This document shows, one piece after another, positions 15,345 to 24,363 of a stretch of 64,000 bases of DNA. The stretch covers positions 186,001 to 250,000 of the forward strand of contig OW818679.1 in NCBI GenBank assembly GCA_942493145.1, written 5' to 3'. Positions within the stretch are counted from its first letter, which is position 1. Each line of letters opens with the position of its first letter. The notes beneath the pieces were generated by a model. That model ran no database searches. It was given only the letters and a program-made list of their open reading frames with translations, and had not been told where the DNA came from. Made by a program: the position numbers and the translations under genes. This DNA comes from ENR-C20 sp942493145. GTDB taxonomy: Bacteria > Bacillota > Clostridia > Acetivibrionales > DTU013.

Positions 15345-15350
15345 GACAGG

Positions 15351-15376
15351 AAGACACTTGAAAGAGTGTCTTTTTT
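15351..15376 (+). terminator. rho-independent terminator after spoVG
   Basis: AAGACACT (15351-15358) and AGTGTCTT (15365-15372) form an 8-bp stem with a 6-nt loop and a run of six T. Confidence 0.85.
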
Positions 15377-15497
15377 CGTTTTCAAGGCGCTATAAGAGGT
15401 GTATCTGATACCTTGAACGGTTACCTTATATTTTAGGTTGAAATATTAGATGAAAAGTGAGAAAATAAAACCTGGAATTACCGGAAGGAGCACGGGG

Positions 15498-16877
15498 ATG
15501 AATAAAATATCGGCTTTGATACTTGCTGCCGGTGAAGGTAAGCGGATGAAGTCAAAGAAATCCAAGCTGATCCACAAGCTTTGCGGTAAAGCAATGATAG
15601 AGTGGGTTTTTGCCGCAATAAAGGGTTCAGGTATAGATGAGGTTGCCATAATCACGGGGCAGAAGTCTGAACAGGTCAGGGAATGCATGGGAGCAAGGGC
15701 TTCAGCCTACATAATGCAGGAGAAACAACTCGGAACTGGGCATGCGGTAATGCAGGCGGAAGAATATTACAAAGGTTATGATGGCCATCTTGTCGTTTTA
15801 TGCGGTGATACACCTCTTATAGAAAAATCCACACTGAATGCGGCAATAGATTTCCATATTTCAGGCGGCTTTTCGGCTACGGTTATTACGGCGGAATTTG
15901 TTGATCCGACAGGATATGGGAGGGTTATACGGGCTAATGGAGGTAATGTTTCCCGAATAGTGGAACACCGTGATGCCAGCCCGGAGGAAAGGTCAGTCAA
16001 AGAAATCAATTCTGGTATGTATATATTCTCATCTATAGAACTGTTCAATGCTCTTAAAGAAATAAATAATAAAAACGATCAGGGTGAGTATTACCTGACC
16101 GATACTTTAGGCGTTATGGCCACAAAGGGTTTGAAGGTTGGGGCCTGGAAAATGGGTGACCCGTGTCAGGTCCTGGGAGTAAATGACAGGGTCCAGTTGA
16201 GCCATGCCGCCGGGATACTGAGAAAAAGGATCACAAATGCGCACATGTTGTCGGGAGTCACCATAATTGATCCCGATTCCACATATATTGATGCAGGTAT
16301 TGAAATTGGAATGGATACTGTCATTTACCCGGGCACAATTCTTGAAGGGAATACCGTTATAGGGGAAGACTGTGAGATAGGACCGGACACAAGGGTCGTC
16401 AGGTCCAGGATCGGTAATGCTGTAAAAATCAACAAATCAGTGGTGCTTGAAAGCGAAATAGGTGAAAGTACCCAGATCGGACCATTTTCATATATCCGGC
16501 CGGATTGCAAAATAAGCAGTAATGCAAAGATTGGCGATTTTGTCGAAGTTAAGAATTCAACAATCGGCAGCAGGACGAAGATCCCCCACCTTGCATACAT
16601 AGGCGATTCCGATGTCGGTGGGAACACCAACATAGCATGTGGGGTCATAACCGTGAACTATGACGGCAAAAGGAAGAGCAGGACAAAGATAGGCAGCAAC
16701 TCTTTTGTAGGCTGCAATGTAAACCTTGTCGCCCCTGTTACCGTTGGTGATGATTCTTATATCGCTGCAGGTTCAACTATCACCGAGGCGGTTCCCGAAA
16801 ATGCTCTTTCCATAGCCAGGAGCAGGCAGGAGAATAAAGCGGGCTGGGTAATAAGGAAGGACATGAAGAGGAAATAA
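15498..16877 (+). CDS. glmU: bifunctional UDP-N-acetylglucosamine pyrophosphorylase / glucosamine-1-phosphate acetyltransferase
   Basis: Makes UDP-GlcNAc for peptidoglycan. The start is the ATG at 15498, 7 nt after AAGGAG; an upstream ATG at 15450 has no such site. The 459-residue protein has the uridyltransferase motif LILAAGEGKRMKSKKSK (6-22), QLGTGHAVMQAEE, LCGDTPLI and EINSGMYIF, then a left-handed beta-helix of hexapeptide repeats from about 250, ending with the active-site region VEVKNSTIGSRTKIPHLAY and VNYDGKRKSRT. Both domains look complete. Its product feeds cell-wall synthesis and the NeuC-dependent sugar pathway encoded at 58-64 kb. Confidence 0.95.
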   Translation: MNKISALILAAGEGKRMKSKKSKLIHKLCGKAMIEWVFAAIKGSGIDEVAIITGQKSEQVRECMGARASAYIMQEKQLGTGHAVMQAEEYYKGYDGHLVVLCGDTPLIEKSTLNAAIDFHISGGFSATVITAEFVDPTGYGRVIRANGGNVSRIVEHRDASPEERSVKEINSGMYIFSSIELFNALKEINNKNDQGEYYLTDTLGVMATKGLKVGAWKMGDPCQVLGVNDRVQLSHAAGILRKRITNAHMLSGVTIIDPDSTYIDAGIEIGMDTVIYPGTILEGNTVIGEDCEIGPDTRVVRSRIGNAVKINKSVVLESEIGESTQIGPFSYIRPDCKISSNAKIGDFVEVKNSTIGSRTKIPHLAYIGDSDVGGNTNIACGVITVNYDGKRKSRTKIGSNSFVGCNVNLVAPVTVGDDSYIAAGSTITEAVPENALSIARSRQENKAGWVIRKDMKRK

Positions 16878-16943
16878 TTTCATAGTGAAAATAATTTAAA
16901 TAATATAAAAAACAGTTGAAAAGTAAAAGGAGCTTTGGTATCA

Positions 16944-17394
16944 ATGAACTTACATGGAAAAGGCATCAAGATTTTTACCGGCAATTCCAATATGGCCCTG
17001 GCAGAAGAAATAGCTGACAGGATAGGCCTGCCGCTTGGAGTTGCAACCGTAGGAAAATTCAGTGACGGAGAGACTGCTGTAAATATCGGAGAAGTGGTCA
17101 GGGGCGCCGATGTTTTTGTAATCCAGTCTACCTGTACACCAGTAAATGATCATCTAATCGAATTGCTTATAATGATCGATGCCCTCAAAAGAGCTTCTGC
17201 AGGCAGAATTACGGCGGTAATACCCTATTTCGGCTATGCAAGGCAGGACAGGAAGGCAAAGGCTAGAGATCCAATTTCTGCTAAACTTGTGGCGAACCTC
17301 ATAACCGTCGCGGGTGCGGACAGGGTTCTGACTATGGATCTGCACACCCCGCAGTTGCAGGGCTTCTTCGACATCCCTGTGGATAGCGTAAAGT
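16944..17394 (+). pseudogene. prs: ribose-phosphate pyrophosphokinase, truncated by an insertion element
   Basis: PRPP synthetase, of which only the N-terminal half remains. From the ATG at 16944: GIKIFTGNSNMALAEEIAD, KFSDGETAVNIGEVVRGAD, PYFGYARQDRKAKARDPIS (ATP-binding flexible loop) and DRVLTMDLHTPQLQGFFDIPVDS (metal and ribose-5-phosphate region). Similarity ends after about 148 residues at PVDS, near 17389. The frame then runs through 16 codons of insertion sequence and stops at 17438. Full-length Prs has about 317 residues; the PRPP loop is lost, so this copy cannot be active. Confidence 0.9.
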
Positions 17395-18996
17395 TACTGT
17401 ACGGGAATTTAAAAGGAAATATAAGGCAAATACAATAGAAAAGAAGATGAAATCCTGTTAATATATAGTTTCCACACAAATACACAACAAAGGATAATCA
17501 TCTTCTATGTACAATAGTATACAGCACTTTAATGAATTTGGCGTCAAAAAAATCGAAAAAGTAATAGAAACATTCATTTCCGAAAAGAAGGATCTGGCTG
17601 ATTTGGTACTGGGTCTACAGGAAAGCCTGTTTGAACTGGGGCGCACCATAGTAGCGGAAGTACTGGAAGATATGGACGAACATATCCGCAACAGTTCCGA
17701 ACGCAAGAAGCGGTACGAGATCGTCAGGAAAGACCCAAGCACCATTTTAACAAGCTTTGGGATGGTGGCATATAAACGGACATACTTCAAGCCAAAGAAA
17801 GGTGGACATCGAAAGTATCTTGTAGACGAGATATCAGGTATTAACCCTCATGACAGGGTGAGTGCCGATGTTGTAATAACCGCTCTTGAAGAAGCTACAC
17901 AAAGCAGCTATAGGAAAGCTGGGGCAAAGGTTGCATACGATAGTGACCTGAGCAAGCAGGCGGTTATGAAGAAAGTACACGAGATAGAAGTCGTGGACGC
18001 TCCCCTTCCTGCTTCCGAGAAGAAAGAAGTACGTATTCTTCACATAGAAGCTGACGAAGATCATGTTGCCCTGCAACACAAGACCAAGAGCAAGGACGGT
18101 CAACGGAAGACCGGTATATCAATGCCCAAGCTTGTATATGTACATGAAGGTATTGATGCTGAAAAAAGCACTGTGAAAAGGAAAATATTGAAGAACGTAC
18201 GCTACTTTGGCGGAGATTGCAAAAGCGAGGATTTATGGCTGAAAGTGGCGCAGTACATAGATGAGCAGTACAAGGAAGAAGCCATAGAAACAATATATAT
18301 TTCGGGAGATGGAGCCTCGTGGATACGTATGGGACTCCAGTGGATACCCAAAAGCAGATTTGTTTTAGACAACCATCACATGAATAAGTACATAAGGATT
18401 GCTACGGCCCACTTGCCTGACGAAGCCATGTATTATGCCATAACGGATGCAATAGAGTGGCCGGATAAAAAGATGGCAGCTGCAGCCTTCGATAAGGTCA
18501 TTACAATAACTGAAATTGATACAAAGAAGGAAGCTGTGCGAGAAGCTAAAAGATACATACTCAATAACTGGGATGGCATAGAGATCAAAGAAGAAAAGGC
18601 TGGAGAAATAGTTGGCTGCAGTGCTGAAGGCCATGTGAGCCATGTGTTTTCCGAAAGGCTCAGCAGTCGTCCCAAAGGTTGGTCAAAGATAGGCGCGGAT
18701 CAGATGTCACAGCTTAGGGTTTACAAAATGAATGGCGGAAAAATATATGACCTGGTAATGGCGCAGAAGAAAAACGAGCAAACGGAAAAGGACATAAAGG
18801 AACAGGAAGAACTGATAAACAGCTTCAGGAAACCTTCAACTCGATATGAAAACGCAATGACCACAAACCTTACGGTACTACAGTCAGGGCATAAAACGAT
18901 CCTTTATAAAGCACTCAGAGGGATTATTGGTCGATGTGGGTAGGAAGTAGGGAACGGCGAAGCGAACCCTTTACAATAAGAGGGACCCATATGGTA
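17395..18996 (+). mobile_element. ISLre2-family insertion sequence between truncated prs and pth
   Basis: About 1.6 kb carrying one UPF0236-type transposase gene. The ends are set by where prs similarity stops (about 17389) and pth similarity starts (about 19001). An imperfect 11-bp terminal repeat, TACTGTACGGG at 17395-17405 against the complement of 18986-18996 (TACCATATGGG), 8 of 11 matching, is my best guess for the termini. No target-site duplication can be expected, because the two flanks come from different genes. Size fits ISLre2 elements. Confidence 0.75.
17507..18943 (+). CDS. ISLre2-family transposase (UPF0236)
   Basis: A 478-residue transposase. Visible blocks: LDEISGINPHDRVSADVV-type segment after the zinc-free N-terminal helical region, SYRKAGAKVAYDSDLSKQAV (helix-turn-helix-like), VRILHIEADEDHVALQHK, KLVYVHEGIDAEKSTVKR, YISGDGASWIRMGLQWIP, FVLDNHHMNKYIRIATAHLP and GHVSHVFSERLSSRPKGWS near the end. 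These are characteristic of ISLre2/UPF0236 proteins, which mobilise by an acidic-residue chemistry; likely acidic residues are those in ADEDH and SGDGAS. The frame is complete, so the element may still be active. Codon use is similar to its neighbours. Confidence 0.9.
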   Translation: MYNSIQHFNEFGVKKIEKVIETFISEKKDLADLVLGLQESLFELGRTIVAEVLEDMDEHIRNSSERKKRYEIVRKDPSTILTSFGMVAYKRTYFKPKKGGHRKYLVDEISGINPHDRVSADVVITALEEATQSSYRKAGAKVAYDSDLSKQAVMKKVHEIEVVDAPLPASEKKEVRILHIEADEDHVALQHKTKSKDGQRKTGISMPKLVYVHEGIDAEKSTVKRKILKNVRYFGGDCKSEDLWLKVAQYIDEQYKEEAIETIYISGDGASWIRMGLQWIPKSRFVLDNHHMNKYIRIATAHLPDEAMYYAITDAIEWPDKKMAAAAFDKVITITEIDTKKEAVREAKRYILNNWDGIEIKEEKAGEIVGCSAEGHVSHVFSERLSSRPKGWSKIGADQMSQLRVYKMNGGKIYDLVMAQKKNEQTEKDIKEQEELINSFRKPSTRYENAMTTNLTVLQSGHKTILYKALRGIIGRCG

Positions 18997-19000
18997 TAAT
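18970..19000 (+). promoter_or_regulatory. outward-facing promoter at the insertion element's right end
   Basis: TTTACA (18970-18975) and TATAAT (18995-19000) with a 19-nt spacer, or TTACAA with 18 nt, point out of the element into the pth remnant and mfd. The -10 falls on the junction with pth sequence, so the promoter may be a hybrid made by the rearrangement. Confidence 0.45.
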
Positions 19001-19420
19001 GGAATAATAAACAATGAAAGGGTTCTGCTGCTCAAACCCCAGACATATATGAACCTGAGCGGGGAGAGTGTCCGGGAGGCTCTGGAATGGTTTAAGGTCC
19101 CGCCCGAAAACCTCCTTGTCATATATGATGATGTGGACATACCCCTTGGAAGGATACGGATACGTCCTTCAGGAAGTTCAGGTACCCACAATGGCATGAA
19201 GTCAGTAATTTACCAGATACAGTCGGATGCATTTCCGAGGATCAGGGTCGGGATAGGCAAAGCGCCCGAAGGTTGGGATATGGCAGATTTCGTCCTTGGA
19301 AGGTTCAGCCCCGAGGAGCGGAAGGCTGTCGATGAAGCGATCGCCAACGCTGCAGATGCCGCTGTAACTATCATCACATCCGGTGTAGAGAAGGCAATGG
19401 GTACGTATAATGGGAAGTAA
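19001..19420 (+). pseudogene. pth: peptidyl-tRNA hydrolase, N-terminus lost
   Basis: Remnant of the enzyme that recycles peptidyl-tRNA. Pth-like sequence starts at the element junction with GIINNERVLLLKPQTYMNLSGES and continues through VIYDDVDIPLGRIRI, SSGTHNGMKSVIYQI, PRIRVGIGKAPEGWDMADFVLG to the natural end at 19420, overlapping the mfd start. About 48 N-terminal residues are missing, among them the Asn and the catalytic His of the RHNIGF motif. The first internal ATG at 19049 could initiate a 123-residue fragment. It should be catalytically dead. Confidence 0.85.
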
Positions 19421-22400
19421 TGATATCCATGATATCAATGAAGGCATTGAGCATCTTGTTTCCCCGCTGCTGGAACTGGATGAATACGGGGAAATTTTAA
19501 AAGACACCAATGAAATGAATATTAAAAGGCCTTTGAATATCACCGGACCCTCCGATTCTCAAAAGGCTCACTTGTGTCATGCCCTTTGCCTGCATTCGCA
19601 AAGAAAGGGCATTTTTATTGCCTTTAATGAGATGCAGGCCAGAAGGTATTTTGAGGATTTCTCATTTTTCCTCGGGGATGATGCGGTATTCTTCCCATCC
19701 AAAGAAATTATGTTCCATGATGTCGAGGCAAAAAGCAATGAGGCACTATTTGAGCGTATAAAAGCCCTGGATAGGATTGTAAGGGGCGATTACCGTATAG
19801 TAGTATCCTCTGTCGAAGCGGTTGTCCATAAAATGATCCCTCCTTCACTCTTCCAGGACAGCATTTTGGAAATTACCGAGGGTGCCACAATTGACCTGGA
19901 AGCATTTACCCGCCAGCTTGTTATGATGGCATATGAGAGGGTTGATATCGTAGAAACTGCAGGACAGTTTGCAATCAGGGGTGGAATCATTGACATATTC
20001 TCCATTGACGGGGACTTTGCAGCAAGGGTGGAGCTGTTCGGAGATGAAGTGGATTCAATCAGGCAGTTCGATACAAATACACAGCGCTCGGTCGGCAAAT
20101 TGAAAAGTGTAAGGATCATACCTGCCCGTGAAGTGATCTATCCCCAGGACAAAATGGATCAGATCAGGCATAAGGTTTCTGTAGACCTGAAAAAACAGGG
20201 TAAAGGCTCCAGCGGGCTGGCGCAGAAAATCAATGGCGATATGGAGAGGATACAGGAGGCGCATTATTTTCCAGGCATTGACAGGTATATACCTTATATA
20301 ATAGATGACCCCCATTGCCTCACCGACTTTGCAGGTGATGATGTCCTTGTCTTCATGGATGAACCTGCAAGGCAGAAGCAAAGGCTGGACAATCTCCTGC
20401 TGGAGCAATATGAGATATGCAGGGGTTTGATGGAAAAGGAACAGTTATTGCCTGGAAGCCAGGATATGTATTTTGATTATTTGGGTCTTGAGAGTAAATA
20501 TGAAAAACGCAAACTGATACTTTTGAATGCTATCAATGCAGAAGGCATCAGTTCAAAGGCAGGCAAGGCCATTAACATTCCGGGCAGGCTCATAGGTTCC
20601 TTTCAGGGACACATTGACCTGCTCTGTCAGAGCATCCGCGAATGGAAGGAACTTAAGAGCAGGATAGTACTGCTTTCGGGGACCAGGGGACGTGGAGAAA
20701 GATTAAGTGAAACACTGGCGGAAAAAGGTATAGAAGCGGTATACAGAGATAACGTGCCTGCAGCCCTTCTGCCTGGCCAACTCATAATTACACATGGAAG
20801 CCTCAATAAAGGATTTGAGTACCCAACTGCCCATTTTGTCGTAGTCAGCGACAAGGAGGTTTTTGGCCAGGACAGGAAACATGCGAGGTCTTCAAGGAGC
20901 AAGGGTATAAGGATTGAGATTTTTACCGACCTCAAGACAGGGGATTATGTTGTTCATGAAACCCATGGGATAGGACTCTATGTGGGCATTGAAAAGCTTG
21001 TGGTCGAAGGGATCAAAAGGGATTACCTCAAAATAAGCTATCAGGATAACGGTTATCTGTATATCCCCACCAACCAGCTGGACCTGATACAGAAATATAT
21101 CGGCTCCGAAGGCAAAGCGCCGAAGTTAAGCAAGCTGGGCGGCACAGACTGGTACAAGACAAAGACCAGGGTGCGGGAGTCCCTGAGGGAATTAGCTGAG
21201 GAATTAATAAGGATTTATGCACAAAGACAGGCAGCAAGAGGCTTTACATTCTCTCCTGATACCGTATGGCAAAAACAGTTTGAAGAGCAGTTCCCCTATG
21301 ACGAGACTGAGGACCAGCTCAAGTGCATAGAGGAGATAAAGGAAGACATGGAGTCGGGCAAACTGATGGATCGGCTTCTTTGCGGAGATGTGGGCTATGG
21401 AAAGACCGAGGTGGCCATAAGGGCTATATTCAAGGCCGTCATGGATGGAAAGCAGGTTGCATACCTTGTACCTACTACTGTTCTCGCTCAACAGCAATAT
21501 ACAAACTTCCTCGAAAGAATGAAGGATTTTCCTGTTACTGTCGAGATGGTCAGCAGGTTCAGGTCACAGACGGAACAAAAAAGGATATTGAAGGATGTCA
21601 AGACCGGGAATGTGGATGTGTTGATCGGCACACACAGGCTGCTCCAGAAGGATATATGCTTCAAGGATCTCGGGCTGCTCGTAATCGATGAGGAACAGCG
21701 CTTCGGAGTCACACATAAGGAAAAGATAAAAAACATCACGCCCGATGTCGGAGTTCTGACCCTGACAGCTACACCAATACCCAGGACCCTCCATATGTCA
21801 CTTGTAGGAATCCGCGATATCAGTGTCATTGAAGATCCTCCCGAGGAAAGGTATCCTGTACAGACATATGTCATGGAGTACAACAGGGATGTGATAGGAG
21901 ATGCCATCTCCAGAGAACTGAGCCGCAAGGGGCAGGTGTTTTATCTGTATAACAGGGTCAGGAGTATAGACGTCAAGGCGTCGGAGATACAAAACCTGAT
22001 ACCTGACGCGCGGGTGGCGGTGGCACATGGTCAGATGAATGAAAGGGAACTTGAGGACATAATGTTCAGCTTTATAAAAGGCGAGTACGATGTCCTGGTT
22101 TGCACGACAATTATTGAGTCCGGCCTGGATATGCCCAATGTCAATACCATCATTGTGGAGGACGCCGACAGGATGGGGCTGGCACAGCTTTACCAGTTGA
22201 GGGGCAGGGTGGGCAGGTCCAACAGGCTTGCCTATGCATATATTACTTATAAAAAAGACAAAGTAGTAACTGAGGTAGCGGAAAAAAGGCTGCAGGCTAT
22301 CAGGGAGTTCACGGAGCTTGGCTCCGGTTTCAAAATTGCCATGAGGGATATGGAAATACGGGGAGCCGGCAACCTGCTTGGACCTGAACAGCATGGACAT

Positions 22401-22943
22401 ATGGAGTCGGTAGGGTATGACATGTACTGCAGGTTGCTGGATGAGGCGGTCAGGGAACTCAAGGGAGAGCCTTTGCGAAAGGGTGTCGGAGAAATTTCAA
22501 TAGATATCAATATCAGCGCATATATAGATGATGCGTATATAAGTGTAGAGAACAGAAAAATTGAGATGTACAAGAAGATTGCAGCTATACGTGATCATAA
22601 GGATGTCCTGGATATCGAGGATGAGCTTATTGACAGGTATGGAGATATCCCGACGCCGGTCAGAAACCTTGTGTCGATAGCATATATAAAGGCATTGGCA
22701 GGATCTCTGGGCTTTTCATCGGTTTCGGAGAAAAACGATTCAGTCATGTTCCAGATAGGCAATACAAAGGAATTCAATATCAGCGCCATTGGACAGCTTG
22801 CAGCAAAATACAAGCGGCAGGTGCTTTTTAATGCCGGTGCAAACCCATATCTCATGTACAGGGCAATGAACGTTGAGCGCGGAAAGATTCTGGACAATAT
22901 TAAAATTATGTTACAGGACTTAAAAAGCTTTGAAGTTGGTTAG
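19410..22943 (+). CDS. mfd: transcription-repair coupling factor Mfd
   Basis: A 1177-residue ATP-dependent translocase that removes stalled RNA polymerase and recruits UvrA. Order: UvrB-homology region (about 1-350; AVFFPSKE, AGQFAIRGGIIDIFS), the CarD-like RNA polymerase interaction domain (about 508-575; DLKTGDYVVHETHGIGLYVG), the RecG-like helicase with Walker A GDVGYGKTEVA (about 658), LVIDEEQRFGVTHKEKIK (about 760) and TLTATPIPRTLHMS, motif VI QLRGRVGRS, and the C-terminal TRCF domain. The ATG at 19410 overlaps the pth remnant by 11 bp, as in an intact glmU-prs-pth-mfd order. Confidence 0.97.
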   Translation: MGSNDIHDINEGIEHLVSPLLELDEYGEILKDTNEMNIKRPLNITGPSDSQKAHLCHALCLHSQRKGIFIAFNEMQARRYFEDFSFFLGDDAVFFPSKEIMFHDVEAKSNEALFERIKALDRIVRGDYRIVVSSVEAVVHKMIPPSLFQDSILEITEGATIDLEAFTRQLVMMAYERVDIVETAGQFAIRGGIIDIFSIDGDFAARVELFGDEVDSIRQFDTNTQRSVGKLKSVRIIPAREVIYPQDKMDQIRHKVSVDLKKQGKGSSGLAQKINGDMERIQEAHYFPGIDRYIPYIIDDPHCLTDFAGDDVLVFMDEPARQKQRLDNLLLEQYEICRGLMEKEQLLPGSQDMYFDYLGLESKYEKRKLILLNAINAEGISSKAGKAINIPGRLIGSFQGHIDLLCQSIREWKELKSRIVLLSGTRGRGERLSETLAEKGIEAVYRDNVPAALLPGQLIITHGSLNKGFEYPTAHFVVVSDKEVFGQDRKHARSSRSKGIRIEIFTDLKTGDYVVHETHGIGLYVGIEKLVVEGIKRDYLKISYQDNGYLYIPTNQLDLIQKYIGSEGKAPKLSKLGGTDWYKTKTRVRESLRELAEELIRIYAQRQAARGFTFSPDTVWQKQFEEQFPYDETEDQLKCIEEIKEDMESGKLMDRLLCGDVGYGKTEVAIRAIFKAVMDGKQVAYLVPTTVLAQQQYTNFLERMKDFPVTVEMVSRFRSQTEQKRILKDVKTGNVDVLIGTHRLLQKDICFKDLGLLVIDEEQRFGVTHKEKIKNITPDVGVLTLTATPIPRTLHMSLVGIRDISVIEDPPEERYPVQTYVMEYNRDVIGDAISRELSRKGQVFYLYNRVRSIDVKASEIQNLIPDARVAVAHGQMNERELEDIMFSFIKGEYDVLVCTTIIESGLDMPNVNTIIVEDADRMGLAQLYQLRGRVGRSNRLAYAYITYKKDKVVTEVAEKRLQAIREFTELGSGFKIAMRDMEIRGAGNLLGPEQHGHMESVGYDMYCRLLDEAVRELKGEPLRKGVGEISIDINISAYIDDAYISVENRKIEMYKKIAAIRDHKDVLDIEDELIDRYGDIPTPVRNLVSIAYIKALAGSLGFSSVSEKNDSVMFQIGNTKEFNISAIGQLAAKYKRQVLFNAGANPYLMYRAMNVERGKILDNIKIMLQDLKSFEVG

Positions 22944-23018
22944 ACATTTAATTATAATGGTAGTTGAACTATCAGGTTTCTAAGGTAGTGCGCAGAAAAA
23001 AAGCGGGGAGAGATAAAT

Positions 23019-24158
23019 TTGAATAATAAAGGGAACACAGGCGCAGGAACCAGCCATAAGGCTGAGGATAAAAAAACTCCCATATTCGTAAAATATGGTT
23101 TGATCGCGCTGGCGGTCATCGTGGTTATCGTTGCAGGTCTGCTTATATGGTTCAATGTATCCGGCAGCTATGTTGCAACGGTCAATGGAGAAAAGATCGG
23201 CAAGGGCGAGTACAAATATTACCTGTATGTGCAAAAGCAAAATATGTTGTCACAAGCTACACAGGCAGACAGCAGTCTTGATGAAGCCACATTCTGGAGC
23301 ACAGATATCGGCGGCGAGAGTGCACTTGAAGTTGCCAAGAAAAACGCGCTGGAAGGCGTCAGAGAGATGAAGATCCAGCTGAGTAAGGCAAAAGAAGCCG
23401 GTATAGAGCTGACAAGTGAAGAACTGAGCGGTATTGACGAATGGATAGAAACCAATATCATTGACAGCGAAGAAATTGGCGGAGGAAACAGAGCAAAGGC
23501 CGATAAACAGCTGAAGGAAACTTATGGTATTACCATAAACGAGTTGGAGGAACTGCAGAAAGAAGTAACGATGATATCGAATTTCCAGACGGCAGAAGTA
23601 GAAAAAATGGATTCAAGTATCGAGACCTTTTATAACAGCAACAAAGACCTGTACAAAGAATCCTCAATGCGTACAGGCGGAGCAGAAGCTGTCTGGGCAA
23701 GGCATATCCTGATAACTGCAGCCAAAGATACTGCAACTGCAGAGGAAATTGCCGCAGCAAAGGCGAAGGCAGAGGATCTGCAGACGAAAGTTAAGGCAGG
23801 GGAGGATTTTGCAACCCTGGCAGCAGCAAATTCTGAAGACGGCAATGCAGCTACAGGTGGGAGCTATGTATTCATGAAGGGTATCATGGTTCCGGAGTTT
23901 GAAGATGCGGGCTTTACAATGACACCCGGCGCTGCAAATGCAGTAGTGGTACAGACTGATTACGGCTTCCATGTACTGATGGTCGAGGAGAAGTATGCGG
24001 AAGGTGAACCGGTCAGCCTGAAGTGCGCTACGGAATATGATGATTACGGAACGGATTTTGTTCAGCAGGGACTTTACAGCAATATGCTTGACGAATGGAA
24101 GAACGACGACAAATACAAACTGAATACAAACCAAAGTGTATATGATTCAATAAATTAA
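23019..24158 (+). CDS. membrane-anchored parvulin-type peptidyl-prolyl isomerase (PrsA/SurA-like)
   Basis: Extracytoplasmic foldase of 379 residues. A charged N-terminus is followed by a single membrane segment (about 25-47, GLIALAVIVVIVAGLLIWF) without a lipobox, so it is a membrane-anchored protein, not a PrsA lipoprotein. A SurA_N-like helical region spans about 50-220. The parvulin domain (about 225-330) is seen in VWARHILITAAKDTATAEE, FATLAAANSEDG, GGSYVFMKGIMVPEFEDAGF and TDYGFHVLMVEEK. The start is a TTG at 23019 behind GGGGAGAG. It follows mfd, as in many clostridia, and ends in a terminator. Confidence 0.85.
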   Translation: MNNKGNTGAGTSHKAEDKKTPIFVKYGLIALAVIVVIVAGLLIWFNVSGSYVATVNGEKIGKGEYKYYLYVQKQNMLSQATQADSSLDEATFWSTDIGGESALEVAKKNALEGVREMKIQLSKAKEAGIELTSEELSGIDEWIETNIIDSEEIGGGNRAKADKQLKETYGITINELEELQKEVTMISNFQTAEVEKMDSSIETFYNSNKDLYKESSMRTGGAEAVWARHILITAAKDTATAEEIAAAKAKAEDLQTKVKAGEDFATLAAANSEDGNAATGGSYVFMKGIMVPEFEDAGFTMTPGAANAVVVQTDYGFHVLMVEEKYAEGEPVSLKCATEYDDYGTDFVQQGLYSNMLDEWKNDDKYKLNTNQSVYDSIN

Positions 24159-24180
24159 TTTGCCACAAGTGATATTAAAG

Positions 24181-24219
24181 CCGTTAGTTACCCATAAAAG
24201 GGTGCCTGACGGTTTTTTT
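24181..24219 (+). terminator. rho-independent terminator after the parvulin gene
   Basis: A 13-bp imperfect stem (24181-24193 with 24200-24212 region, ACCC/GGGT core) is followed by seven T. Confidence 0.7.
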
Positions 24220-24248
24220 GCGTCAATGTCCATTGCTTGGCAAGGTTA

Positions 24249-24279
24249 TGTATAAAACTCCAATAAAACATTAATACTA
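24249..24279 (+). promoter_or_regulatory. sigma-G-like promoter of spoVT
   Basis: TGTATA (24249-24254), an 18-nt spacer and AATACTA (24273-24279) resemble the sigma-G consensus (TGAATA-like -35, CATACTA-like -10). It lies 85 bp upstream of spoVT, which is sigma-G-dependent in Bacillus subtilis. Confidence 0.6.
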
Positions 24280-24363
24280 AAAAAGCGGAATAAGGAAACA
24301 AATAAAAGAAAGAAAAGGGAAAATCGGGTGTATCAAATAGAAATGGAAAAGGAGGTATGAAAA

